This document shows positions 38,301 through 47,214 of a DNA stretch of 64,000 bases, piece after piece. The stretch spans positions 100,546-164,545 of the forward strand of contig CH002635.1 of the NCBI GenBank assembly GCA_000149265.1, given 5' to 3'. Every line of letters begins with the position of its first letter. The first letter of the stretch is position 1. Under the pieces are notes generated by a model. That model was given only the letters and a program-made list of their open reading frames with translations. It searched no databases and was not told where the DNA came from. Made by a program: the position numbers and the translations under genes. This DNA comes from Ciona savignyi. Its lineage: Eukaryota > Chordata > Ascidiacea > Phlebobranchia > Cionidae.

Positions 38301-41300
38301 AGATCATAGTTGTAATACCACTGCTATTGCAAATATTTACACCTGTATGTGTTCCATAAAGGTGCATATCAAATTGCAAGTACGATATTATTTCACACCT
38401 ACCTGTAATCTTGGAATCGGAATGCAATGATTGTCACTACTTGTCATGGTCGATAAACAACTCGACTTTGGACCGATGTGAAAATAAAACGATTTGTAAA
38501 GTTGGTGCAGAAACATTGAACACAAAAATTGGGCAACGTAACCACACCCTTGTTGTAAAAGGTGAGCTGACATTTATACAGAATAACTGGAACATATATG
38601 TTAAAGCTTTGATCGTTCATTGGTGTGTTCTTATTTATAAAGGGTATATTGTCTTAATAAGGCTGTATTCAGTTTTCACCAGATGTTTGCCTACCGGTTC
38701 CAACTAATTTATACTTTAGTTTATACTTAATTTTTTAAAGTTTAAGAACTGGCTGAAGGTTATTAACTTCTAATACAAATATAAAACACTTGTTTGGGGA
38801 AACTGTATTTTAGGTTTCAACGTAAACGGAAGTTCATCTTCTGCAACGATCAAATTTGCCACTGTGGCGACACCAGCCGGAGGGATGTGTAGCATTTCAC
38901 CAACATCAGGAATTGCTGGCATCACACAATTTTCGGTGTCTTGCCATGATTTTCACGACATCGATGGTCCAATCATGTACAAGTTTTCAGTTTCAACAAA
39001 ACGTTAGACTGTTTTGATACATTTGGTTTCATCTCAATCTAAATGTAACCATTCGATACAGGAATATATCTTGCCCAATACGGTTACGAAAATACCCTCA
39101 AAGATTTGAGTTTACCACATGGAGATGGACAAGATAATTTTGTGAAAATAATCACCGATGTATGTAGTGGAATGGGGTCTTGTTACCAGCAAGTTTTAAA
39201 TGCACGAGTCTCAAAAAATGAGCAAGCAAGCGCGGAAATTATAAAACACTTGGATTTTGCTTTGAATGCCAAAAATCTTCAGAGAATCGTGCAACTAGTT
39301 GTTCCAGCGACTTCAACCAATGTCATGACATCGTTACAGGTAAAATTTACATCACAACAAATAGTTATTAAAATATCAAGTTAGCTAAACCTAAATTATA
39401 CTCCAGAGAAACCAAATTTTGAGGCTCGTGAGCGATATTACGCTTGTGTCGAGAGAATCGGTTCAACAAATGGGCGATCTTATAAGCTATGTAACGAATA
39501 AGCCTGCCGTATTGTCAGAAGATAGCGTGGTAAATATGCTGGTTGCATTGGTTTGTTTTGTTAACTAAATGAGAAAAATGTATATTATATGAAGAAACTC
39601 GTTTGGAAAAAATTAACTGAGATCAAAGCGTTCATTACAAAACATCATTCTGATGATACCAACTTCACAGCCATACTTACATCATGCGTAAAGAGCGTTG
39701 CTAATATTTTACAAGCACCAAATTTGGCACAAACTATGGTTGGTAAACATGTAATGTTAAAATATAACAGGTTATTATATAACCTGATATAACACTTTGC
39801 AGCGTGAAGCGGTTTTAAGAATGAGTGAATTTGTTCAGCAACTTTTATCTGAAATTGTACCAGGTGATCAACCTATGATTGTCCAAACATCTGCTTCTCA
39901 AACAACTCTTACGAGAATGGACCAATCCTCTGCTGGTAAGCTTAGAAGAAATTACTTTATACCATGCACTTGTATTGTATTCTTATTCTATATAATATTT
40001 GCAGATAGGTTAGTTGACAAAACAACTGACTTTCATTTGCAAAGTATGCCAGAGTTAAACATATATGACTTCATTAACCTACAGGTATGTATTCGTGGTC
40101 CCAAGCCATTTCATAAAATACAAATCGGAACGTGTGTTTCAGGTTTCGAAATACAAAACGAAACTGATCAACTTCAATACTTACGACAGAAAAGTTGATC
40201 ACGTTACGTCAGTCTTTATCAGCACTGGTTGGCAGAAGCCAGTTCCCCTACCGACTGAAAAGTTAAAAGATATGGAACCGATTATCAGAGTCACTCCCAA
40301 ACCGAAATCTTTGTCTGTTCGGTTTAAACCAAACGGTGACTGTAACAGTACAATATGCACTGTTTATGCTTCAATGACAATCGACAGGGTTTCGACAACT
40401 GAAAACGAAGAGGGTGCCTATCTTATTATCGACGTAAAAATAGAAAAAGTTAAAGTTGAGGACTTGCATTTGGAACTAAGTGGGGAACTGAGCATGATTT
40501 CTTACAACAACTCAAAACCCATACTTGGTAAAACAATAGTCTGTATTCATTTGCCCCTAAATCACAGATAAATGTACAGGTGAACAGTTGATCTGGAAAA
40601 TTCCCATTGCTCGCTTGCCTGAGAGCATTAGTAGCTACAGGTTGTATATCTCCGCGAACGTTACAGAATGGAATGTTGTAACAACTGGTGTGGACGGCAC
40701 AGTCTCGACCTATTTTATTAACTGCTTGGTCTGGGAAGATGGAATAAACAATTGGAACACTAAAGGTTGCGAGGTTTGTTTGTTCAATATAGCCTACGTG
40801 GGAAACAAACTGCATTTCACCATACTTTTTACAAAGCCAAGCTCGAATGAAAACTTTGAAGTGGTGTGCAAATGCGATAGTTTCCCATCCAAAAGCTTGG
40901 GTAGAAGCTTTGATGATTCCGACAACGTCCCAACATTATTTGCATCAAGACTTATCGTTTATCCGAACAAAATCGATTACGAAAAGGTAAATCTGTTGCT
41001 CACATTTAAGCCTAAGAAAATAACAATTCTTGTTACCAGTTGTCTTGGAATCTTTGGGAAGAATTTCTAAAGAATCCAATAATATTTTGTATTCTGTTTT
41101 TGCTTTATTCCACATACCTTCTTTTGCTTATGTGGGCTAAGAAAATGGACATAGAAACTGAAACCCAGGTAACAGAGAGCTTATTGTATTCTCTATGGTT
41201 ATTTTCTTAAACAAGATTTTTGTAGAAATGCTTCATTGAAGTTTGCGATAACATACCAACACACAATTATCGTTATTACGTTACATTGTACCTTGGAAGT

Positions 41301-43491
41301 AGCATGTTCACTTCAAGAAAGTCAACTATTCTTTTAACGCTTATTGGTTCAGAAAACATTGGAAACACTCATATCTTGCAAGTAAGAATTGCCACAATTT
41401 ACATTAGTCTAATCTAACATAAAATGCATTGCATTTCAGAATACCGGAGAAGACATTTTAACACCAAGTAGCGTTCGATCATTCTTAATTACAACAGAAT
41501 CCAGTCTGGGAAACGTTATTGGAGTTCGTTTATTGTGCAGGACTGAATCATCAAGATTGTTTAAAACTACATGGTACATCCGACTCAAAATACGCTCTTA
41601 CAGCTATAACGTATTAAACTTTTAAAGGCATCTTCAAAGAATTGTTGTACGTGACTTAGAAATCAATGAATGTTGTTTTGTTCTTTGTAATTGCTGGATT
41701 AATAAAAACTCTGATCAGTATTTTAAAGTTGCAAGCTACAAGGATTTACACACGTTTTATAGACTGTTTCGTTTTAAAAGTGAAAACTACTTGAGAGACA
41801 GGTACGACAACATACTTTTTTATGAAGTGTAGCATATAAATTATAGGCACAATATTATTCTTGTTTATCGTTTAGTATTTTCTAGGCACCTATGGGTATC
41901 TATGTTTACAATGAGATCCTGGCAAAAGGAAGATATGACAAGAGTACAGAGACTTTCTTCTTGTTACCATCTCATCTTTATTATAATGCTAACAACACTC
42001 ATGTTTTACGGAGGTACTGCATCGTTATCCGCGTTTCAAGTCGGGATCGGCGGATATACGTTTCAATGGTCACAGGTAGCAATAGGTAAGTAATGTCTGA
42101 ATACAAATCGAAAGATCGAACATGTGTGTTTTTGCCGTTTCGCGGTTTCTTTACAGTCAATTTTATTTCTTATGTTTAACATGAACGTTTTTATTCGCTT
42201 GGTGTTTAAGGAATTTCAACAAAGATCATTGCCAGGTTTCGAGAGTTGTCTTCTTTGCTTCCCTATGACGTTCGTCGTCACCACGCTTTTTCGTTTATGC
42301 CAAAGGAGGTCCAGTGTTCAAGAGAAGCATGTGGAAGACGCATCTGGATTTCACACGGTAAAACAATTGAAGCCCAAAGATTCGACGGCTGAACGCAAAC
42401 AGGAACGGCGAGTTTCAAAAGACAAATACAACACCCGTCGCCGATCTCGTCAACAGCGCCGCTCTTTAAAAGGAATTAGGGGGATTGATCCGTTTTCCAA
42501 TACGTCAAAGTTGACCTCCAGACGAGATTCAGATCAACACCGAATGAAGAAAGTGTCACACTACGGAAATGGTCGGCGGGCGTCTAGAGAACCGGAAAAG
42601 TACCATACGAATATCCAAGCTAGATCACCAAGGTATAGTTCCTTAACATCGCGGAAACGCTCCAGGGATTATGAGTATCGAAGGCCATCGACAAGTCTAG
42701 CCCCGTCCTACGGAATACGCAGGACGCTTGACGCAAACGCTAAGAAAGTTAAGTTTGAAGAATTTAATCGAATTGGCTTAGAAGATTCACATCTATTGCA
42801 AAGGAAGTCGCCAGAAGTGACATCTTCACGGTCCTATGCCCCCAACCCTTCTGAAGGGTAAGTTCGTCGAACCACACTGTGGTTTTATGTTTTCAAATTC
42901 GTTCTTAAAACAACGCACTTTATTGCAGGATGTACGGCTTGTCAACAGATGATATAGCTACTAATCGAATACGTCATCCATTGGTTGATATTGATCCATA
43001 TTCCGCTGATTTTAGACCTCTGCCTCCTTCCTTTGTTATTGTTCCTTGGACAATCATTTTCGCGTCGGTGGTTGGATCAAGCGTCATATGCGTCATGTAC
43101 GGTATGACGTATGGCCTGGACACGTGCATAAAATGGTACGTCACTCTCTGTTGCGCTTAGGTTTTTGTCGACCTTATCATTTTTTACAGGTTGTTTTCAT
43201 TGTCCGTTGGTTTCTTGAACAGCTTTATGATACTTGAACCGTTGAAAGCACTGTTACTCGCTTATTTTAAAGTGGTAAACAACCCGCGCCATGACTTAGC
43301 AGACTGGTTAACTCCAATCACAGACAAAGGTGAGGATTTGCCTGATTCGATTCATTTCAATTAAAACCAATATTTTGCGGTCAGTTTATTCGCGACGCCG
43401 AAGACGTAGAAAAAGTTCGCGAAGTAAGAAAAGGAAGAATATCCAGGTTGATGGAGCCGCGAAACACGATTCCACGAAGCATCAGAGATAG
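34562..43491 (+). CDS. s-Themis: s-Themis-like sperm receptor: PKD1/REJ family protein with GPS, PLAT and five membrane segments
   Basis: Twenty-three exons fit in phase: 34562-34607, 35983-36114, 36174-37831, 37913-38053, 38114-38294, 38362-38561, 38814-39002, 39062-39339, 39407-39529, 39595-39738, 39803-39935, 40005-40084, 40143-40527, 40580-40986, 41040-41168, 41226-41381, 41440-41573, 41628-41801, 41886-42075, 42157-42857, 42929-43135, 43190-43329, 43385-43491. About 2011 residues, if one missing base near 36.43 kb is allowed for. Order: signal peptide (MTTMRHLFYLQCLCF), a variable N-terminal part with a PKD-like repeat, REJ region, GAIN/GPS, TM1, PLAT, TM2-TM3, a long basic cytoplasmic loop, TM4-TM5, short tail. 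In Ciona, s-Themis proteins are sperm-side PKD1-like receptors that recognise self v-Themis on the vitelline coat and block self-fertilisation. v-Themis lies in their first intron, as here. Locus A or B is not decided. Family and architecture strong; the Themis name rests on architecture. Confidence 0.8.
34579..34584 (-). terminator. Candidate poly(A) signal of v-Themis inside s-Themis exon 1
   Basis: TTTATT on the plus strand is AATAAA on the minus strand, 41-46 nt past the v-Themis stop. The same bases encode part of the s-Themis signal peptide (CAT TTA TTT). If used, the two transcripts overlap antisense across s-Themis exon 1. Confidence 0.5.
34625..35680 (-). CDS. v-Themis: v-Themis-like egg-coat ligand: fibrinogen-related protein inside intron 1 of s-Themis
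   Basis: Two exons: 35680-35416 (ATG at 35680, donor TTCTG/GTATGT) and 35325-34625 (acceptor TTTACAG/ATTGC, stop TAG). 321 residues. The N-terminus is a signal peptide (MISRIVVLYQALCIIWMCEL). A short heptad-like helix follows (ISILQENMASLTKLIGQIM). A fibrinogen C-terminal domain then runs to the end: DCSCAFKNGFTQSGVYPIW, CDMD, GWITIQRRLNGEINFFRNW, GEYWAGLENIHLLT, FSTFDRN, NCGEKLQSGWWFFLC, NLNGPY. The 90-nt intron is rich in TA repeats and happens to be open, so a naive frame reads through it. The whole gene sits inside the 1375-nt first intron of the plus-strand PKD1-like gene, its stop 17 nt from that gene's first donor. In Ciona, v-Themis is a vitelline-coat ligand paired with s-Themis. Domain certain, name by architecture. 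Confidence 0.85.
35350..35402. repeat. TA dinucleotide microsatellite in the v-Themis intron
   Basis: A run of about 20 AT/TA dinucleotides followed by TATGTATGTATATATA. It makes up about half of the 90-nt intron between 35416 and 35325. Confidence 0.9.
36174..37831 (+). other. s-Themis exon 3: PKD-like repeat, variable region and start of REJ, with a frame break
   Basis: The exon opens DQPLIDYIGLNKLKITELVTNPVTEGPFHVGETVSF, typical of a PKD repeat, and continues to CVFHRPGDCCSMRVNAM. The frame then hits TAA at 36440-36442. A second frame, open from 36400, picks up with NVLNTKSNLRRGG and stays open for 479 codons to 37848. The change needs one base restored (or two removed) around 36433-36440, and no intron can fit there. 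In s-Themis the allele-specific hypervariable region lies in the N-terminal part, so this exon probably contains it. Confidence 0.65.
40580..40986 (+). other. GAIN/GPS exon of s-Themis with a lost cleavage motif
   Basis: Shows the GPS cysteine/tryptophan frame: CLVWEDGINNWNTKGC, then CKCDSF. The HL-T/S tripeptide that follows the last cysteine in self-cleaving GPS motifs reads D-S-F, so autoproteolysis is not expected. SRLIVYPNKIDYEK follows, leading into TM1 (exon 41040-41168: NPIIFCILFLLYSTYLLLLM). Confidence 0.75.
41226..41801 (+). other. PLAT/LH2 domain of s-Themis (three exons)
   Basis: Exons 41226-41381, 41440-41573 and 41628-41801. Reads KCFIEVCDNIPTHNYRYYV, VTLYLGSSMFTSRKS, LITTESSLGNVIGVRLL, W-HLQRIVVRDLEINECC, CNCWI. 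This is the PLAT pattern of polycystin-1 proteins (VTVFTG, SLG-L--L-I-HDN, W-L--V-VRDLQT, F-C--WL). Confidence 0.8.
42157..43491 (+). other. C-terminal part of s-Themis: basic loop, TM4-TM5 and a short tail without a channel domain
   Basis: Exon 42157-42857 ends TM3 and encodes a long Arg/Lys/Ser-rich cytoplasmic loop. Exons 42929-43135 and 43190-43329 give TM4 (SFVIVPWTIIFASVVGSSVI) and TM5 (FLNSFMILEPLKALLLAYF), equivalent to polycystin-1 'GWEPLKVLLEALYF'. With donor 43329 the last exon reads VYSRRRRRRKSS and stops at 43491. A second donor, AAAGTG/GTAAAC, would use the other frame of the same exon (FIRDAEDVEKVREVRKGRISR, stop TAA at 43541-43543), which looks more like the polycystin linker. 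Neither version has TM6-TM11. Confidence 0.7.
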
Positions 43492-44442
43492 CTCATTTAT
43501 TGTTGAACATAAATTTGTTTGGCAGAAACTTATCTTGGAATAAAATCACCATATTTTGCTGCCAATTATATCTAGTTTGTGAATTTGCATTATTATCATG
43601 TCATATGCATTATTATCATGACAAATTTAAGCATAACTTACTTACGATACACTATTAAATACATTTTTGGAGGTCTGTAATCTATCGTAAATAAATTCGG
43701 GTTGGCTTTGAATACTTAAAACTATTTTTGCGCTGGTTCTTAGTTTCCGGTAGATGTCGCTAGACATCTTTACAGAAGTTTATACATGAGGGTAACGGTT
43801 GTATAATCTAAGGGTTAGAACGAACTTTTTAGAATTCTATAAAACTTGTAAGGGAATAGTTTTCAAAGGTAACATATTAATTATGCGTTTATGTGTTGCT
43901 GGTGTTGGTTACACGTTAAGTAGTTCCGAGGAAATCTATACATATCCAGGAGTTTTAATCTAATCTTTGTTAGACTACAGTGGTAAGTGCTTATCACTTT
44001 CGCCTGACAATATTTGTCTGTAAAATGAATGCTTCAAGATTAATCTTTAATAAAATATTTAATTAGGATTAAAAGTCAACTACTCAGGGGAGATTCCTTC
44101 CTCATAGATTTTCGAATGGAAATCCAAGAACATTCCTTAATAGTTCGCAACATCCGAAGAGTCAACGAATCAAGCTTCATGCTCGGAAGAAATCCCGTTA
44201 ACTCATCATTGTAGTTAAGGTGTCCTCAAATTATGATGACGTTTTAAGTTGCACACTATAGAAATTATCCGTAAAAGCATAATGGCAAACTCTACCGGAA
44301 TTTCAAAATATATCTTCCCTTTGCGGCGCCTGTTGTCTTGAAAGAAGTAAAAATGAAACTCGTTTATGTAAAAAACAATCTGCCATGATAGCGTCCCATA
44401 ATGGTACTATATGTTACACCAAGGACTTGTAACGTGATAGTA

Positions 44443-44545
44443 CGGTCGTGTGGCCAAATGGTTAACGACTCTTATACAAAAAACGGTCATAGTGACGATC
44501 CCATCATGGGTTCGAAACTTGGCTCGTACAAAAAAAAACTGGTAA
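44443..44545 (+). repeat. tRNA-like SINE, family A
   Basis: A-box-like GTGTGGCCAAATGGTTAACG, body ACAAAAAACGGTCATAGTGACG, B-box-like CATGGGTTCGAAACTTGGC, then an A-rich tail. Confidence 0.75.
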
Positions 44546-44589
44546 TGTGATTTGACCAAGAAACCTAATATGTTTATTCATCTAAAACT

Positions 44590-44960
44590 TTGTGACATTT
44601 TAATCGGGGTTTCAACCCATGATCGGATCGTCACTATAGCACACCATGTTTGTATATATTTCGATATATTTGTCGAACGCGTTAACTGACTACAGCACGA
44701 CCGTGCGTTTTTAACCGGTCTAGGTTTCGATCCACTGATCGGCTCGTAACCAAATAATTTTTATATGTATCGGTTGCGTTAACCCTACGGCCAACTGTCT
44801 CACCACCCGAACATTTGTACAATTTTTAATTATTTTACCAAGCCTTTTTACCAAGTTTCGAACGTATGATGGGCTCGTCACTAGAACCGTTTTATGTGTA
44901 GGAGTCGGTATATGTAAGTGTCGCGTTACCGCATTCGGATATACGACCGTAAAATATTTT
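44590..44960 (-). repeat. Three consecutive tRNA-like SINE copies, family A
   Basis: Minus-strand copies at about 44600-44700, 44700-44815 and 44840-44955. Each shows a reversed B-box-like block (GGTTTCAACCCATGATCGG, GGTTTCGATCCACTGATCGG, AGTTTCGAACGTATGATGGG) followed about 80 nt later by a reversed A-box-like block (GCGTTAAC, GCGTTAACCCTACGGCCA, GCGTTACCGCATTCGG). With the copy at 44443 they form a cluster with one member inverted. Confidence 0.65.
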
Positions 44961-45884
44961 TTTTCGAACTTATATTATATTCTAAATTCTATGCTTGCTT
45001 GTTTTCTAACGGAATCCTCTATTCTAATACGTCATTCCTTTGTAGCATTTTTTTAAATGAAAGAGACTTTTAGGGATCATTTTTAAAGGGTGCATCTTGA
45101 AAACGTTATCTAAATATGGCGATTCCTCAGCTATGATGTTGAGTTAAAGGAAGACCTTCTTAAGCATGAAGCTTTGTGTATCTCAGGATATTAAAAACTA
45201 TTGAGGATTTTTTTCGGAAATCTATAGGAGGAAGAAATCTTTCACTGAATAGTTAACTTTAATGACATTTAACATTAAAACAGTTTGCGTTTTGCATAAC
45301 TTTGTTATACGGCGGAAGTGTTGGGACACTAATCGCTTAAACTAGTCTAAAGAAATGAAGGCAACCTCTGCGAGAATGCAGGTTTTTATTATCTCTAACC
45401 AACCGTTACATTCGCAAGGGATTACGGAAGTTTTGTAAGTACACATAAGTACTTTCAGAAATTTCCATTTCAGTCTTTCAGTATTATAACTCGTTTCGCG
45501 TATCGTGGACTAAAAATTGCGACACCTCAAGTATGAACAGTATATCTGGACGTTTAAGCTGCGATATGTTTTGTACGGTGGGAAAAGTGCCGATTTACCG
45601 ACTAGCGGTTTTTCTCAATGTAATTTTTTAAATCCTACATTTGCAGCTTCTTTTGTATGTGGACTTACATCTGATGACAAAATTTATTTAAAATTGCTGA
45701 AATAATATCTCCGCAATAAGACACTAATCTTTAAAAATGTTAGTTTAGCGTATAACTCGTAAATGTTTCTATGTTAGGTCCGACTTCACTACTGCTTACT
45801 GCTATGTTGTTAATTATCTCCTTTATTTTTTTACAAAACTAACAAGAATTCCCGACAGACCCATAGATTTTAAGAGGAATCCTG

Positions 45885-45890
45885 TTTATT
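45885..45890 (-). terminator. Candidate poly(A) signal of the cationic peptide gene
   Basis: TTTATT on the plus strand, AATAAA on the minus strand, about 250 nt past the stop at 46137. Confidence 0.4.
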
Positions 45891-46136
45891 GTTTTCTAAT
45901 TTCGTTATGACCACAATATTTGTTTCGTTGTATATTGATAGCTTTTTGTAACCTTTCTTACACATGTTCCTAATTTTAAGCACAAAGCAATATGATTTAC
46001 ATAGTTTTTTATTTGGTTCGGTAAATTGAATCAAGGTTTCGTGCTTAATGTCGACCTGAAGAAAATAAATTTGGTAGTCAGGCAACATATAATTTAGATA
46101 AAAACAAATATTACCTTGTTGGTTACCGTTGAGTGC

Positions 46137-46477
46137 TTACTCTTCGTTATTGTCGACGTCCAGCAGATCGGCTTCCATTTCTAAAATTAATTTCGGTTAG
46201 GCACCCATACACCACTTAACCTAACATTAATATAATAGAATGCCTAATCAGTACATTTGGTTAATATTACCTGGCTGTTCTTGCTGTTGTTCCTTTTGGT
46301 TCCATACCCAGCGTCTGCGTCTGCGAACAACTCTGCGACGACGACGCCAAGCGTCGGATTCTTCAGTCATCAAAAGCACAAGTGCGAAAAGGAGTACGAA
46401 GAGAGCCTTATTCATCTGCAAAAATTTATGGTTGTCACCAAAAATCTTCTTTTCGGGTAGATAGAGATACTCTTACC
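46137..46477 (-). CDS. Secreted arginine/tryptophan-rich peptide precursor, probable antimicrobial peptide
   Basis: Coding exons 46415-46271 and 46180-46137 (phase 1), 62 residues. The 5' UTR is itself split: a donor GCAAAG/GTAAGA at 46477 and an acceptor TTTTTGCAG placed directly before the ATG. Domains: signal peptide, residues 1-22 (MNKALFVLLFALVLLMTEES, then DA); a cationic segment, residues 23-38 (WRRRRRVVRRRRRWVW); a Gln/Glu-rich linker; and an acidic tail (EMEADLLDVDNNEE). Signal, cationic core and anionic tail is the layout I recall for haemocyte antimicrobial peptide precursors of Ciona (the Ci-MAM-A and Ci-PAP-A kind). The ten arginines and three tryptophans are symmetric about VV. 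A TATA box lies at 46526-46534. Activity is inferred, not shown. Confidence 0.7.
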
Positions 46478-46525
46478 TTTGCAGTAGTCTTTCAAGAAAG
46501 ATAACTTTGTTCGATTGAGGGTTGG

Positions 46526-46534
46526 TATTTATAG
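46526..46534 (-). promoter_or_regulatory. TATA box of the cationic peptide gene
   Basis: Minus-strand CTATAAATA, about 50 nt upstream of the 5' UTR donor at 46477. This leaves a short non-coding first exon of roughly 20-30 nt. Confidence 0.6.
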
Positions 46535-46579
46535 CAGAAGCATTTTTTTCTGTTTTCAAAATACCCAGCCCCTTTTTCG

Positions 46580-46650
46580 TTTTACTGCATAGCACGTTCT
46601 CTAACATTGCGGATATCGAATATCCCGGATTGAGCGGATATTTTTAATGG
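46580..46650. repeat. Fragment of the 47.2-50.5 kb tandem unit just upstream of the peptide gene
   Basis: GCACGTTCTCTAACATTGCG...TATCCCGGATTGAGCGGAT closely matches GCACGTTCTCTAGCATTACG...TATCCCTGATTGAGCGGAT of the tandem units. It starts about 45 nt upstream of the TATA box. Confidence 0.7.
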
Positions 46651-46984
46651 TTATAAAATCCTTCTTAACTAAAAATATCAACCGAGTCTTCTACATTGCA
46701 TTTAATAAGATCTCTACATTTCTTGGCCACAGTTTGGTTTGTACCGTAGCACTTAAAGAGCAGTTTTTTGTTTAACATATTAAACATAAATCTAATTGCA
46801 GGCAACGTCCCCTCTTTGTGTTGCCAAATAAGTGCATAAACGATTCGCAAGCGGGTGGTTTCTTACCAACATTCCTTGAAATATTAAGTTTTGTTTTCTT
46901 TTTAACGGGCAAAGTTTCAAACTTATGATAAACTCGCCACCAAAACCGATTACATACGTTTTATTCAGTAATAAGGCACGTGTC

Positions 46985-47095
46985 GTACGGTTGTGTGGCC
47001 AAACGGTTAACGCGACCGATACATATACCTACTCCTATACAAAAACGGTCCTAGGGACGAGCCCACCGTGTTTAAACTCGGCCACAAGTATGCAC
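46985..47095 (+). repeat. tRNA-like SINE, family A (with a reversed fragment at 46900-46972)
   Basis: GTGTGGCCAAACGGTTAACG, CGACCGATACATATACC, CAAAAACGGTCCTAGGGACG, GTTTAAACTCGGCC. The stretch just before it carries a reversed B-box-like block (AGTTTCAAACTTATGATAAA). Confidence 0.65.
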
Positions 47096-47214
47096 ACCAA
47101 CTGTGCCGACAACAAATCCGATATAAGAAATATAAGCGATTAAAAAATGACATATAAATCCAGTGTAAAAATATTTAAAAAAAAACATTGTCAAAAAAGT
47201 AACACTAGAAAAAA

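Larger units (their letters stand above)
43544..45869. other. Gene-free stretch rich in tRNA-like SINEs
   Basis: No exon resembling the missing polycystin TM6-TM11 was found. The stretch holds one plus-strand and three minus-strand family A SINE copies at 44.4-45.0 kb, and a short duplication of GCATTATTATCATG at 43587-43621. Confidence 0.45.

Noticed and set aside
46257-46460. Plus-strand frame with a signal-peptide-like start (MVNITWLFLLLFLLVPYPAS)
   Set aside because: It is the antisense of the arginine/tryptophan peptide gene, which has a TATA box and consistent splice sites on the minus strand; no promoter or splice support on the plus strand.
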